In this document: piece by piece, positions 43,402 to 52,061 of the stretch
Layout: every line of letters starts with the position of its first letter
Numbering within the stretch: position 1 is the stretch's first letter
Assembly: GCA_046330455.1 (NCBI GenBank)
Contig: JAXLSU010000008.1
Span: 62,001-126,000, forward strand
From: CAVQXR01 sp046330455
GTDB taxonomy: Bacteria; Actinomycetota; Thermoleophilia; Gaiellales; Gaiellaceae
DNA length: 64,000 nucleotides
Direction of reading: 5' to 3'
Position numbers and translations under genes: made by a program
The notes under the pieces: generated by a model
The model's database searches: none
What the model saw: only the letters and a program-made list of their open reading frames with translations
What the model was told of the DNA's origin: nothing

Positions 43402-44556
43402 ATGACCGACGAGACGACGACCCAGGAGGAGGGGGCGGCACCCGCCGCCCCCTCCGCTCCCGCCGGGGGCGGCGGGAGGCTCGAGCTCATCGAGCTCACG
43501 AAGGTGTTTCCCGGCGGCACCGTCGCCGTCGAGGACGTGAACCTCACGGTCGAGCCGGGCGAGTACGTCGTCCTGCTCGGTCCGTCCGGCTGCGGCAAGA
43601 CGACGACGCTCCGCATGATCGGCGGCCACGAGTTCCCGACGAGCGGGAAGATCCTGCTCGACGGGGCGAGCCTCGTTGGCCTGCCCCCGGACAAGCGGCC
43701 GACGACGACCGTCTTCCAGCACTTCGCGCTGTTCCCACATCGCTCGGTGCTCGACAACGTCGAGTTCGGGCTGAAGATGCACGGGATGGACAAGGAGCAG
43801 CGGCGCGGCCGCGCCATGGAGGCGCTCGAGATGGTCGGTCTCGAGACGCTCTCCGACCGCCGGCCGCGTGCGCTCTCGGGCGGCCAGCAGCAGCGCGTCG
43901 CGCTCGCCCGCGTGCTCGTGACGAGCCCGAAGGCGCTACTCCTCGACGAGCCCCTCGGCGACCTCGACCGGCTGCTCCAGCTCCGCATGCGCGTGGAGCT
44001 GCGCAACCTGCAGCGCCAGCTCGGGATCACGTTCGTGCACGTGACGCACAACCAGGAGGAGTCGCTCTCGATGGCCGACCGGATCGTGGTCATGCACGAG
44101 GGCCGGATCCAGCAGGCCGACGACCCTCTGACCATCTCGACGAGGCCGAACAACGAGATCGTGGCCGCGTTCATGGGCGACAACAACATCCTCCGCGGCA
44201 AGGTGGTCTCGAGCGAGAACGGCCGGCTCGTCGTCGACACGGGCTATGCGCGGGCGAGCGTCACCGCGCCCGGCTCCGACCTCGCGGTCGGCGCCGAGGT
44301 CTCGGTCGCCGTCCGGGCGGCGGCGGTCTCGGTCCACGATCAGGGAGGCGCGCCTGCCGAGGACGTCAACCGCGTCGAGCCCGAGATCGTGTTCGTGGAG
44401 TACCTCGGCGACCTCGTGAAGCTCCACCTCACGGCCGGGGGCGAGCGGATGATCGCCAAGATCACCGGCGATCGCTTCCCTGCGTTCAGGGGGAAGGAGG
44501 GCTCGACGGTCCCGGTGTCCTGGAAGGAGGAGGATGTCCAGCTCCTCGGGGCCTGA
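43402..44556 (+). CDS. ABC transporter ATP-binding protein (PotA type)
   Basis: 384 aa. Walker A LLGPSGCGKTTTLRMIGG (K66), Q-loop TTVFQHFALFPH, signature LSGGQQQRVALARVL, Walker B ALLLDEPLGDLD, H-loop VHVTHNQEE; C-terminal TOBE domain with SVAVRAAAVSVHD. Starts 11 bases after the binding-protein gene and overlaps the first permease gene by 23 bases. Energises uptake by the two permeases. Confidence 0.93.
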   Translation: MTDETTTQEEGAAPAAPSAPAGGGGRLELIELTKVFPGGTVAVEDVNLTVEPGEYVVLLGPSGCGKTTTLRMIGGHEFPTSGKILLDGASLVGLPPDKRPTTTVFQHFALFPHRSVLDNVEFGLKMHGMDKEQRRGRAMEALEMVGLETLSDRRPRALSGGQQQRVALARVLVTSPKALLLDEPLGDLDRLLQLRMRVELRNLQRQLGITFVHVTHNQEESLSMADRIVVMHEGRIQQADDPLTISTRPNNEIVAAFMGDNNILRGKVVSSENGRLVVDTGYARASVTAPGSDLAVGAEVSVAVRAAAVSVHDQGGAPAEDVNRVEPEIVFVEYLGDLVKLHLTAGGERMIAKITGDRFPAFRGKEGSTVPVSWKEEDVQLLGA

Positions 44557-45526
44557 GGACCACGACCAGCCGCACCTCGACGTCGAGGCGCTCGAGGAGA
44601 CCGAGCAGCTCGAGCACGAAGAGCACCGTCACGCGGAGGCGGCGCTCGGCGACATCAAGGTCGCGAAGGCGCGCAGCCGCCGCGATGGTTGGATCACGGC
44701 CGCCTGGGCGACCCCGGGGACGCTCTGGCTGCTCTTCTTCCTCGTAGCGCCGCTCGTGATGATCCTGCTCGTCTCGTTCTGGACGACCGACATCACCGGC
44801 TTCAAGAAGGACTTCACGCTCGAGGCCTACCGGCAGCTGTTCGGGTCGCTCTCCTACTGGAACCAGATGAAGGAGAGCTTCTTCGTCACCTGCATCGTCG
44901 TGCTCGCGTGCCTCATCCTCGGCTTCCCGATCGCCTACTTCCTCTCGTTCAAGGTCAAGAGCCTCAAGTACCAGCTGGCGCTCTTCATCGTGATCACGGC
45001 GCCGTTCCTGACGAGCTACCTGATCCGGATCACGGCCTGGACGTACCCGGTGATGGGGCGCCAGGGGGCGCTGAACCAGCTGCTCGAGAAGCTCGGGCTG
45101 ATCGACGACGCCGTCATCAACCCGTTCTCGACCTACTCGGTCACCCTCGCGATGATCCAGCTCTACATCCTGATGATGATCTCGCCGATCTTCTTCCTGC
45201 TCGCCCAGGTCGATCGCAGCTCCCTCGAGGCCGCCCGGGATCTCGGGGCGAGCTGGTTCAAGAGCTTCCGCGAGGTGATCGTCCCGCAGGCGATGCCGGG
45301 AATCGTGATCGGCTCCATCTTCGTGTTCGTGCTCGCGATGGGCGACTACGGCACCTACCGTGTCGTCGGCGCCGGTCAGGTCAGCTCGGTGAGCCTGATC
45401 GTCCAGAACAACGTCGTCGGGCTCCAGTACCCGCTCGCCGCCGCGTCCGCGGTGTTCCTCGTCGTCGCGATGATGCTCGGCGTGTTCGCGCTGCTGCAGT
45501 TCGCAAAGCTCCGGGAAGAGCTCTAG
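44534..45526 (+). CDS. ABC transporter permease (PotB type)
   Basis: 330 aa with six membrane segments after a 55-residue charged N-terminus (EHEEHRHAEAALGDIKVAKA). The coupling (EAA) motif is EAARDLGASWFKSFREVIVP. ATG 44534 lies inside the end of the ATPase gene, after GGAGGAGG. Pairs with the following permease to form the membrane channel. Confidence 0.92.
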   Translation: MSSSSGPEDHDQPHLDVEALEETEQLEHEEHRHAEAALGDIKVAKARSRRDGWITAAWATPGTLWLLFFLVAPLVMILLVSFWTTDITGFKKDFTLEAYRQLFGSLSYWNQMKESFFVTCIVVLACLILGFPIAYFLSFKVKSLKYQLALFIVITAPFLTSYLIRITAWTYPVMGRQGALNQLLEKLGLIDDAVINPFSTYSVTLAMIQLYILMMISPIFFLLAQVDRSSLEAARDLGASWFKSFREVIVPQAMPGIVIGSIFVFVLAMGDYGTYRVVGAGQVSSVSLIVQNNVVGLQYPLAAASAVFLVVAMMLGVFALLQFAKLREEL

Positions 45527-45535
45527 GAGGCCGCG

Positions 45536-46498
45536 GTGCAGGAGAAGCGTTGGACGTTCTGGGCGCTCGCGGTCTACTTCGTGATCTTCACGATCTTCCT
45601 GTTCGCCCCCATGATCGTGATGGCAGTCCTCTCGTTCCAGGGGCCCGAGGGCCAGCTGCAGTTCCCGATGCGCGGCGCGAGCTTCCACTGGTGGCAGGCG
45701 CTGTTCCAGGAGTCGGTCGGCGGCTCGCAGGCAACGGCGATCAAGGACGCCGGCCTCACGTCGCTCTACCTCGGGCTCGTCGTCGGCGGGGTCGTCACCG
45801 CGCTCGCGCTGACGCTCTCGATGGCCTTCCGCCGGCGGTTCCGCGGGGACGGAGTGCTGTTCTACCTCGTGCTGCTCGCGCTGATGACGCCCGGCTTCCT
45901 ACTCTCGCTCGGCTCCTCGCTCTGGTACCAGACGCTCGGGATCTCGACGGCGACGCTGCCGCCCGAGGTCTTCCCGCTCGCGGCCGTCGGCACGAACGTG
46001 GTCTGGGGTCTCCCGTTCGGCTTCCTGATCATGGTCGCCGTGTGGAACCGTTACGACAAGCACGTCGAGGAGGCCTCGCGCGACCTCGGCGCCTCGAGCG
46101 GCCGCACGTTCCGGGAGGTGACGCTGCCGCTGATCTGGACGGGGCTGTTCGGTGCGTTCCTGTTCGGGTTCCTGCTCTCCTGGAACGAGTACGACCGGAC
46201 GGCGCTCCTGCTCACCTCCGGCCAGCTCACGCTTCCCGTGCAGATCTTTGCGCTCACGACCGGCTCGGTGATCCAGCCGAACCTGTACGCGCTCGGAGCT
46301 GCCTCGACCGCGCTCGTCTTCCTGCTCGTCGGCCTGATCCTCGTGTTCGCGTGGTTCCGGGGTCGGGGCGGTAGCGGCAGGCCGACGCTCGAGCAGCAGG
46401 TCGCCGAGGAGCTCGGCGAGGTCGAGGCGATCGATGCCGAGGCGCTCGAGAGCGCAGTCGACGACGGCCCGGCCGGCGCCGGGGGGCGGGCCGGGTAG
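45536..46498 (+). CDS. ABC transporter permease (PotC type)
   Basis: 320 aa with six membrane segments. Coupling motif EEASRDLGASSGRTFREVTLP. GTG 45536 follows CTAGGAGG. The C-terminus has an acidic tail after the last helix. Second membrane subunit of the polyamine-type importer. Confidence 0.92.
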   Translation: MQEKRWTFWALAVYFVIFTIFLFAPMIVMAVLSFQGPEGQLQFPMRGASFHWWQALFQESVGGSQATAIKDAGLTSLYLGLVVGGVVTALALTLSMAFRRRFRGDGVLFYLVLLALMTPGFLLSLGSSLWYQTLGISTATLPPEVFPLAAVGTNVVWGLPFGFLIMVAVWNRYDKHVEEASRDLGASSGRTFREVTLPLIWTGLFGAFLFGFLLSWNEYDRTALLLTSGQLTLPVQIFALTTGSVIQPNLYALGAASTALVFLLVGLILVFAWFRGRGGSGRPTLEQQVAEELGEVEAIDAEALESAVDDGPAGAGGRAG

Positions 46499-46560
46499 CC
46501 AGGGCGTCCGGGGAACCCGGTACGGCGATCGTCGTCGTCTCGACCGGCGGCACGATCGCG

Positions 46561-47493
46561 ATGCGCCCCGATCCGGCGACGGGCAAGCTCGTTCCCGCCG
46601 TGTCCGGGGACGAGCTCGTGGCCATGCTCGATTGGCCCGGAGATCCTCCCGCGCTCGAGCTCGACGACTTCTGCAACGTCCCGAGCTTCGACATGCATCA
46701 CGAGCTCGCCCGCTCGCTCGCGCGGCGGGTGTGCGAGCACGCCGGGCGCGGCCACGGCGTCGTCGTCACGCACGGGACGGACACGATGGAGGAGACCGTC
46801 TACCTCACCGACCGCCTGCTCCCGGATGGTGTGCCGCCGGTCGTGTTCACCGGCGCCCAGCGCGGTGCCGCCGAAAGGGACACCGACGGGCCGCGCAACC
46901 TGCGCAATGCGGTCAGGGTCGCGCTCTCCGGTGCGAGCGGTCTCGGGGCCGTCGTCTGCTTCGACGGGGCGATTCACGCGGCGCGCGAGGTCAGGAAGGT
47001 CCACACGAGCCGGCTCGACGCCTTCGACTCGCCGGGCTACGGGCCGATCGGTCACGTCGACGGGGAACGGGTCTCTCTCCGACGCCTGCCGGTCCGCCGG
47101 CCGCCGCTGCGGGACGGTGAGGGGCCGCTGCCTCGCGTCGACCTGATCGGGCTGTTCGCCGGGTCCGACGCGACGTTTCTGCGGGCAGGGCTCGCCGCCG
47201 GGACGCGGGCGATCGTGCTCGAGGGCACGGGTCGCGGGAACGCGAACGCGGTCGTGGTCGAGGGCGTTCGCGAGGTGATCGCTGCCGGTGTCCCGGTCGT
47301 CGTCGCGTCGCGGTGTCTCGCCGGACGGGTCGAGCCCGTCTACGGCCGTGGTGGCGGGAAGGACCTCGCCGACGCGGGTGCGATCTTCGCCGGCGACCTG
47401 GCCGGGCCCAAGGCCCGGGTGCTCGTCCAACTCGCGCTCGCCGGCGGCGTTCCGGTGGTCGAGGCCGTCGCCGCCGAGGCCGACCGAGCCTGA
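46561..47493 (+). CDS. L-asparaginase family amidohydrolase, true start upstream of the first ATG
   Basis: Hydrolyses asparagine (or a related amide) to the acid and ammonia. The second active-site motif VVVTHGTDTMEETVYL is intact, followed by VVFTGAQRGAAERDTDGPRN. The first motif, with the nucleophilic Thr (VVVSTGGTIA), is encoded at 46531-46560, just before the first ATG, and no ATG, GTG or TTG precedes it in frame back to the permease gene. Either a rare start (ATC 46528 or ACG 46522) is used or a base is wrong upstream. Reading from 46528 gives about 321 aa, normal for the family. It follows the permease gene without a gap. Confidence 0.85.
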   Translation: MRPDPATGKLVPAVSGDELVAMLDWPGDPPALELDDFCNVPSFDMHHELARSLARRVCEHAGRGHGVVVTHGTDTMEETVYLTDRLLPDGVPPVVFTGAQRGAAERDTDGPRNLRNAVRVALSGASGLGAVVCFDGAIHAAREVRKVHTSRLDAFDSPGYGPIGHVDGERVSLRRLPVRRPPLRDGEGPLPRVDLIGLFAGSDATFLRAGLAAGTRAIVLEGTGRGNANAVVVEGVREVIAAGVPVVVASRCLAGRVEPVYGRGGGKDLADAGAIFAGDLAGPKARVLVQLALAGGVPVVEAVAAEADRA

Positions 47494-47502
47494 CGTCGGA
47501 CC

Positions 47503-48903
47503 GTGCCGGTGACCGGTCGGGTCGGGCAGACTGGCAGCGTGGCGCCGGGCCGGGGGATCACGCGGGGTGCGTTTCTCGCCGGCGTCGCGGCGGGCCTGCT
47601 CGCCCCGCTGCTCGCGGCCTGCGGGGGTGGCGAGGCCGACGAGGCGCCCGCGCTCGAGCCAGTCGGACCTGCCTTCACGGGGACGCTCCGCGTGCTCGGA
47701 ACGCCGCTCGAGCTCCAGGAGTCGATCCGGCGGCTCGCCGAGCGAGATCTCGGGTTCGGGGTGCGGTACGAGACCGGGCCCGAGACCGAGATCGGTGCCC
47801 GGGCGATCGCGTCGCCGACCTCGTTCGACGTGCTCTCAGGATCGTCCGGCCAGGTTGCCGATCTCGTTGCGGCCGGTGCCGTGGCGGCGCTCGAGCGGAG
47901 CCGGCTCCCCGTCTGGCCGCAGGTGATGAGCCTCTACAAGCTCGGTTCCTACCGGCCGGGCGGGATCGCGTGCGCCCCCGGTGGCGGTGACGCGCCGTTT
48001 CGCCGCCTCTACGCCGCGCGGCCGTACGAGGCGGGGCCTCTCGTGCAGTGGGGTCGTGACGACGGGACGGGCGCGGAGGGGCCCGAGCCGGCGGCGGTCA
48101 TCAGCTCTCCGGGCACGCTCGCGATCGAGTCGTTTGCCTACAACAGCGACGCGCTGCGTCGCGAGCCTCTCGAGGTTTCCTGGAGGGAGCTCCTCAACCG
48201 CACCTGGAGCGGACGGGTCGCGCTTCCGGACGACTATGCGGACGGGTTCCAGCAGGCGGCGCTCGCGGCCGGCGAGCTCGGGCTTCTCGCCATCGAGGAT
48301 CCCGCCCGGCCGACGCGGAGCGAGCTCGACGCGCTGGCCGCGGTCCTCGGCGAGCTGCGGCGGGCGGGGCAGTTCCGGGCGTTCTGGACGTCGTTCGACG
48401 AGTCCGTCGACCTGCTCGCCTCGGGCGAGGTCGTGCTCGAGCCGCTCCCCCCGCCTGCCCTCACGCTGCTGCGGGCGAGTCGATACCCGGTCAGGGAGGC
48501 GGCGCCGCGCACCGGCTACCGCGCCCGCGGCGGCCTGCTGTTCGTCTCGCGCGAGGCCGCCCGTGACTCCTCGCGACTCCAGGCCTGTTACGACTACGCG
48601 ACCTGGTGGCTCTCGGGTGTCCCCGGTGCTCTGCTCCTCCGCCAGGGCTACGTGAACGCCGCCCAGCAGACGAGCCTGCGGGCGGGTCTCGTCCTGCAGG
48701 ACGAGTGGGACTACTGGATCGGCGGCGAGCCTGCCGGCAGCGAGCTCGCGACCCCGTTCGGCGAGGGCTCGATCCAGACCGGCGACGTGCTCGACGGGGG
48801 GTCGCTCGAGCGGCGGGCCTGCAACATCGCGCTCTGGCATTCGGGTCTTCGTGACCGCGCCGACCAGGCCGCAGACCGCTGGGCGGCGCTCGTCGAGGGC
48901 TGA
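47503..48903 (+). CDS. Second ABC substrate-binding lipoprotein (PotD type)
   Basis: 466 aa, clearly related to the first binding protein: FTGTLRVLGTPLELQE, GTLAIESFAYNSDAL, CYDYATWWLSGVPGALLLRQ and ERRACNIALWHSG align with its counterparts. Signal GITRGAFLAGVAAGLLAPLL then AACGGG gives a lipidated Cys. GTG 47539 (MAPGRGITRG) is an alternative start. Separated from the transporter genes by asparaginase and without its own ATPase or permeases, it probably feeds the same ABC core with a different ligand. Confidence 0.85.
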   Translation: MPVTGRVGQTGSVAPGRGITRGAFLAGVAAGLLAPLLAACGGGEADEAPALEPVGPAFTGTLRVLGTPLELQESIRRLAERDLGFGVRYETGPETEIGARAIASPTSFDVLSGSSGQVADLVAAGAVAALERSRLPVWPQVMSLYKLGSYRPGGIACAPGGGDAPFRRLYAARPYEAGPLVQWGRDDGTGAEGPEPAAVISSPGTLAIESFAYNSDALRREPLEVSWRELLNRTWSGRVALPDDYADGFQQAALAAGELGLLAIEDPARPTRSELDALAAVLGELRRAGQFRAFWTSFDESVDLLASGEVVLEPLPPPALTLLRASRYPVREAAPRTGYRARGGLLFVSREAARDSSRLQACYDYATWWLSGVPGALLLRQGYVNAAQQTSLRAGLVLQDEWDYWIGGEPAGSELATPFGEGSIQTGDVLDGGSLERRACNIALWHSGLRDRADQAADRWAALVEG

Positions 48904-49003
48904 TTCGGGCATGTCCCGGTGCCGGGCACCGGGTGACCGCCTCCGCGGGACGCGCGGCGGTCATACTTCCTCTCGTCGTTCTTCCCAAGGAGGGTCACGC
49001 ACA

Positions 49004-50428
49004 ATGTCTGTCCTGATCAAGGGCGGCCGCATCATCACCGCTTCCGACGACTACGTCGGCGACGTCTTCATCGAGAGCGAGACGGTCACGCTCGTCGGTC
49101 AGTCACTCGACCTCCAGGCCGACAGGGTGATCGACGCGGCCGGGAAGTACGTGATCCCCGGCTGCATCGACCCCCACACCCACCTCGAGATGCCGTTCGG
49201 CGGCACGGTCACGTGTGACGACTTCACGTCGGGCACCGTGTCGGCGGCGTTCGGCGGCACGACCTCGCTCGTCGACTTCTGCCTCCAGACGCCCGGTCAG
49301 TCGTTGCCCGATGCGCTCGCGACCTGGCACGAGAAGATCGAGCGCTGCAAGCCGGTGATCGACGTGGGGTTCCACATGGCGATCACCGATCTGAAGCAGG
49401 GCGGCACGCTCGCCGATCTCGCGAAGGTGCCCGACGAGGGCGTGACGAGCTACAAGCTCTTCATGGCCTACAAGGGTGCGATCATGGTCGACGACGAGAC
49501 GCTGTTTCAGACCATGGAGGTCGCCGCGGACACCGGCGCGCTCGTCATGGTGCACGCCGAGAACGGCGACGCGATCGACGTGCTCGTGAAGCGGGCGCTC
49601 GCCGAGGGCAAGACCGATCCCGTCTGGCACGCCCGCACCCGCCCGCCGATCACGGAGGGCGAGGCGACGAACCGCGCGATCCAGCTCGCCCGTGTCGCCG
49701 GCTGCCCCCTCTACGTCGTCCACGTCTCGTGCAAGGAGTCGATCGAGCCGCTCGCCCGGGCCCGTGAGAACGACTGGCACGCCTGGGGAGAGACCTGCAC
49801 CCAGTACCTGTTCATCGACGAGACCGCGCTCGAGAAGCCGGGCTTCGAGGGTGCGAAGTACGTCTACACGCCCCCACCACGCCCGAAGGAGAACCAGGAG
49901 CACCTGTGGCACGCGCTCGCCACGGGTGTGCTGTCGGCGATCTCGACCGACCACTGCCCGTTCAACTGGGACGGCCAGAAGACGCTCGGCAAGGGTGACT
50001 TCTCGAAGATCCCGAACGGCGGCCCCGGGATCGAGAACCGGCTCCACATGATCCACCACTTCGGCGTGCGCGAAGGGCGGCTCTCGATGAACAAGGCGGT
50101 CGAGCTCCTCTCGACGAACGTCGCCAAGTTCTTCGGCCTCTACCCGAGGAAGGGCACGATCGCTCCGGGCTCGGACGCCGACATCGTCGTCTTCGATCCG
50201 GGAAAGAAGCTGACGCTCTCGGCGACGACGCACCACTCGAACATCGACTACAACCTGTTCGAGGGCACCGAGGTCGTCGGTGCCCCGCAGGCCGTGCTCG
50301 TGCGCGGGCAGGTGATCGTCGAGAACGACGAGCTCGTCGCGAAGCCCGGCGCCGGGCGCTTTGTCCGGCGGGCGCGCTTCGGCGAGGAGCTGACCGCGGC
50401 CGGGGAGGCGCGGATGGTGAGCGTCTGA
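49004..50428 (+). CDS. Dihydropyrimidinase / D-hydantoinase
   Basis: 474-aa zinc amidohydrolase that opens dihydropyrimidines or hydantoins to N-carbamoyl amino acids. Metal motif GCIDPHTHLEMPFGG; carboxylated Lys region SYKLFMAYKGAIMVDDE; YVVHVSCKESIEP, TDHCPFNWDGQK and APGSDADIVVFDPGKKL follow the family order. ATG 49004 follows AAGGAGGG. The next gene overlaps (TGATG) and encodes a carbamoyl amidase-like protein, a fitting second step. Confidence 0.93.
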   Translation: MSVLIKGGRIITASDDYVGDVFIESETVTLVGQSLDLQADRVIDAAGKYVIPGCIDPHTHLEMPFGGTVTCDDFTSGTVSAAFGGTTSLVDFCLQTPGQSLPDALATWHEKIERCKPVIDVGFHMAITDLKQGGTLADLAKVPDEGVTSYKLFMAYKGAIMVDDETLFQTMEVAADTGALVMVHAENGDAIDVLVKRALAEGKTDPVWHARTRPPITEGEATNRAIQLARVAGCPLYVVHVSCKESIEPLARARENDWHAWGETCTQYLFIDETALEKPGFEGAKYVYTPPPRPKENQEHLWHALATGVLSAISTDHCPFNWDGQKTLGKGDFSKIPNGGPGIENRLHMIHHFGVREGRLSMNKAVELLSTNVAKFFGLYPRKGTIAPGSDADIVVFDPGKKLTLSATTHHSNIDYNLFEGTEVVGAPQAVLVRGQVIVENDELVAKPGAGRFVRRARFGEELTAAGEARMVSV

Positions 50429-51083
50429 TGAGTGACGAGGCAGCACGCGAGGTCTACGAGAAGGCGCAGCTCGGCCGGTCGCTCTCGCTCGGCGAGCGCC
50501 CGGCCGTGCTCGTGATCGACTTCTCCTGCGGGTTCACCGACCCGGAGTGCCCGCTCGGCTCCGACCTGACGCCGGAGGTGGAGGCGACGAGGCGCCTGCT
50601 CGACCTGGCCCGGGCCAAGGGCCTACCGGTGATCTTCACGACGATCGGCTTCGAGTCGCACGGAAAGGACGGGGGCCTCTGGCTCCAGAAGGCGCCGGCG
50701 CTCGCGTCGCTCGAGCTCGGCGGAAAGTGGGTCGAGATCGACCCACGCCTCGGGCTCCGCGACGACGAGGTCGTGATCATGAAGAAGGGCGCCTCCGGCT
50801 TCTTCGGCACGAACCTCGCGTCGGTGCTCGTCACGCAGCGCGTCGACTCGGTGATTCTCTGCGGCGCAACCACGTCGGGCTGTGTCCGCGCGACCGCGAT
50901 CGATCTGCTCCAGTACGGCTGGCCGGCGATCGTGCCGCGGGAGTGCGTCGGGGACCGCGCGCAGGCTCCGCACGAGGCGAACCTGTTCGACATCCAGGCG
51001 AAGTACGCGGACGTCGTGAGCGTCGACGAGGCGATCGCGTACGTCGAGCGCGCGTGCCCGGGCGGGTCGCGATCCCATCGTGA
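50428..51083 (+). CDS. Isochorismatase-family amidohydrolase, N-carbamoylsarcosine amidase-like (copy 2), shifted near the end
   Basis: About 218 aa. Triad D31 (AVLVIDFSCGFTD), K120 (VVIMKKGASGFFG), C152 (CGATTSGCVRAT); VPRECVGDRAQAPHEANLFD then IQAKYADVVSVDEA as in copy 1. ATG 50428 overlaps the dihydropyrimidinase stop. The literal frame runs on to 51408, but one lost or gained base near 51070 would end it at TGA 51081-51083, overlapping the GTG of the LeuB-like gene as GTGA. Likely removes the carbamoyl group made by dihydropyrimidinase. Confidence 0.85.
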
Positions 51084-52061
51084 GGGTCGTCCTCCTTCCG
51101 GGCGACTGCATCGGCCCCGAGGTCTCCGAACAGGCCGTGCGGGCGCTGCGGGCGCTGTTCCCGACGTCGAGATCGACGAGCAGCCGTTCGGTGGCGAGGC
51201 GATCCGCCGGTTCGGCGATCCGCTCCCCGACCAGACGCTCGCGGCCTGTCAGGATGCGGATGCGGGTGCTGAAGGGGCCGATCGGCCACCCGGACTTCGA
51301 CGCTGCGGACGTCCGCCCCGAGCAGGGGTTCCTGCGGCTGCGGGCGGCGCTCGACGTCTACGCCAACCTCCGGCTCACCAGGCGGACAGGGCGACGTCGA
51401 CCTGCTGATCGTGCGCGAGCTCGTCGGCGGGTTGTATTTCGGTGAGAAGGGCGTCCGCGAGGACGGCACCGTCTTCGACGTGTGCGAGTACCACCCGCGC
51501 CAGGTCGAGCGGATCTGCCGTCGCGCATTCGCGCTCGCGCGGACGCGGCGCGGCCACGTGACCTCGGTCGACAAGGCGAACGTGCTCGAGACGTCCCGCC
51601 TGTGGCGCCGGGTCGCGGCCGATGTGGGCGCCGGCTTCCCGGACGTGACGCTCGAGCACATGCTCGTCGACAACGCCGCGATGCAGCTCGTCGAGCGGCC
51701 CGAGCGCTTCGACGTCGTGGTCACCGAGAACATGTTCGGCGACATCCTCTCCGACGAGGCCGCGGCCGTGACCGGCGGGCTCGGGCTGGCGGGCTCGGCC
51801 AGCCTCGGCGATGGCGGTCCCGGCCTGTTCGAGCCCGTCCACGGCTCCGCGCCCGATCTCGCCGGCCAGGGGGTCGCCAACCCGGCCGCGATGCTGCGCT
51901 CGACGGCGCTCCTGCTCTCACACGGGCTCGGGCTGGCCGCGGAGGGAGCGCGGCTCGAGGAGGCGGTCGACGCGGCGCTCGCGTCTGCGCCGACGCGCGA
52001 TCTCGGCGGCTCGGCAACGACGGGCGAGTTCGGCGAGGCCGTGCTCGCGGCGCTCAGGTAG
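51080..52061 (+). pseudogene. Isopropylmalate dehydrogenase-like protein (LeuB family), three frameshifts
   Basis: NAD-dependent beta-decarboxylating dehydrogenase family. Pieces in order: RVVLLPGDCIGPEVSEQAVR; DVEIDEQPFGGEAIRRFGDP; VLKGPIGHPDFDAADVRPEQ; RELVGGLYFGEKGVREDG; ENMFGDILSDEAAAVTGGLG; GPGLFEPVHGSAPDLAGQGV. The breaks lie near 51152 (TTCCCGAC, one C short), 51259 (GCGGGTG, one G extra) and 51388 (ACAGGGCGAC, one G extra), all at G/C runs. From 51411 to the stop the frame is clean. With the LeuCD-like hydratase it could oxidise and decarboxylate a malate-type acid; 3-isopropylmalate, tartrate and homoisocitrate are candidates. Confidence 0.85.

Noticed and set aside
50428..51408. Reading the second carbamoylsarcosinase-like gene as a 326-aa fusion
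   Set aside because: Residues after about 215 are a shifted reading of the LeuB-like gene; a TGA overlapping the next GTG marks the natural end.
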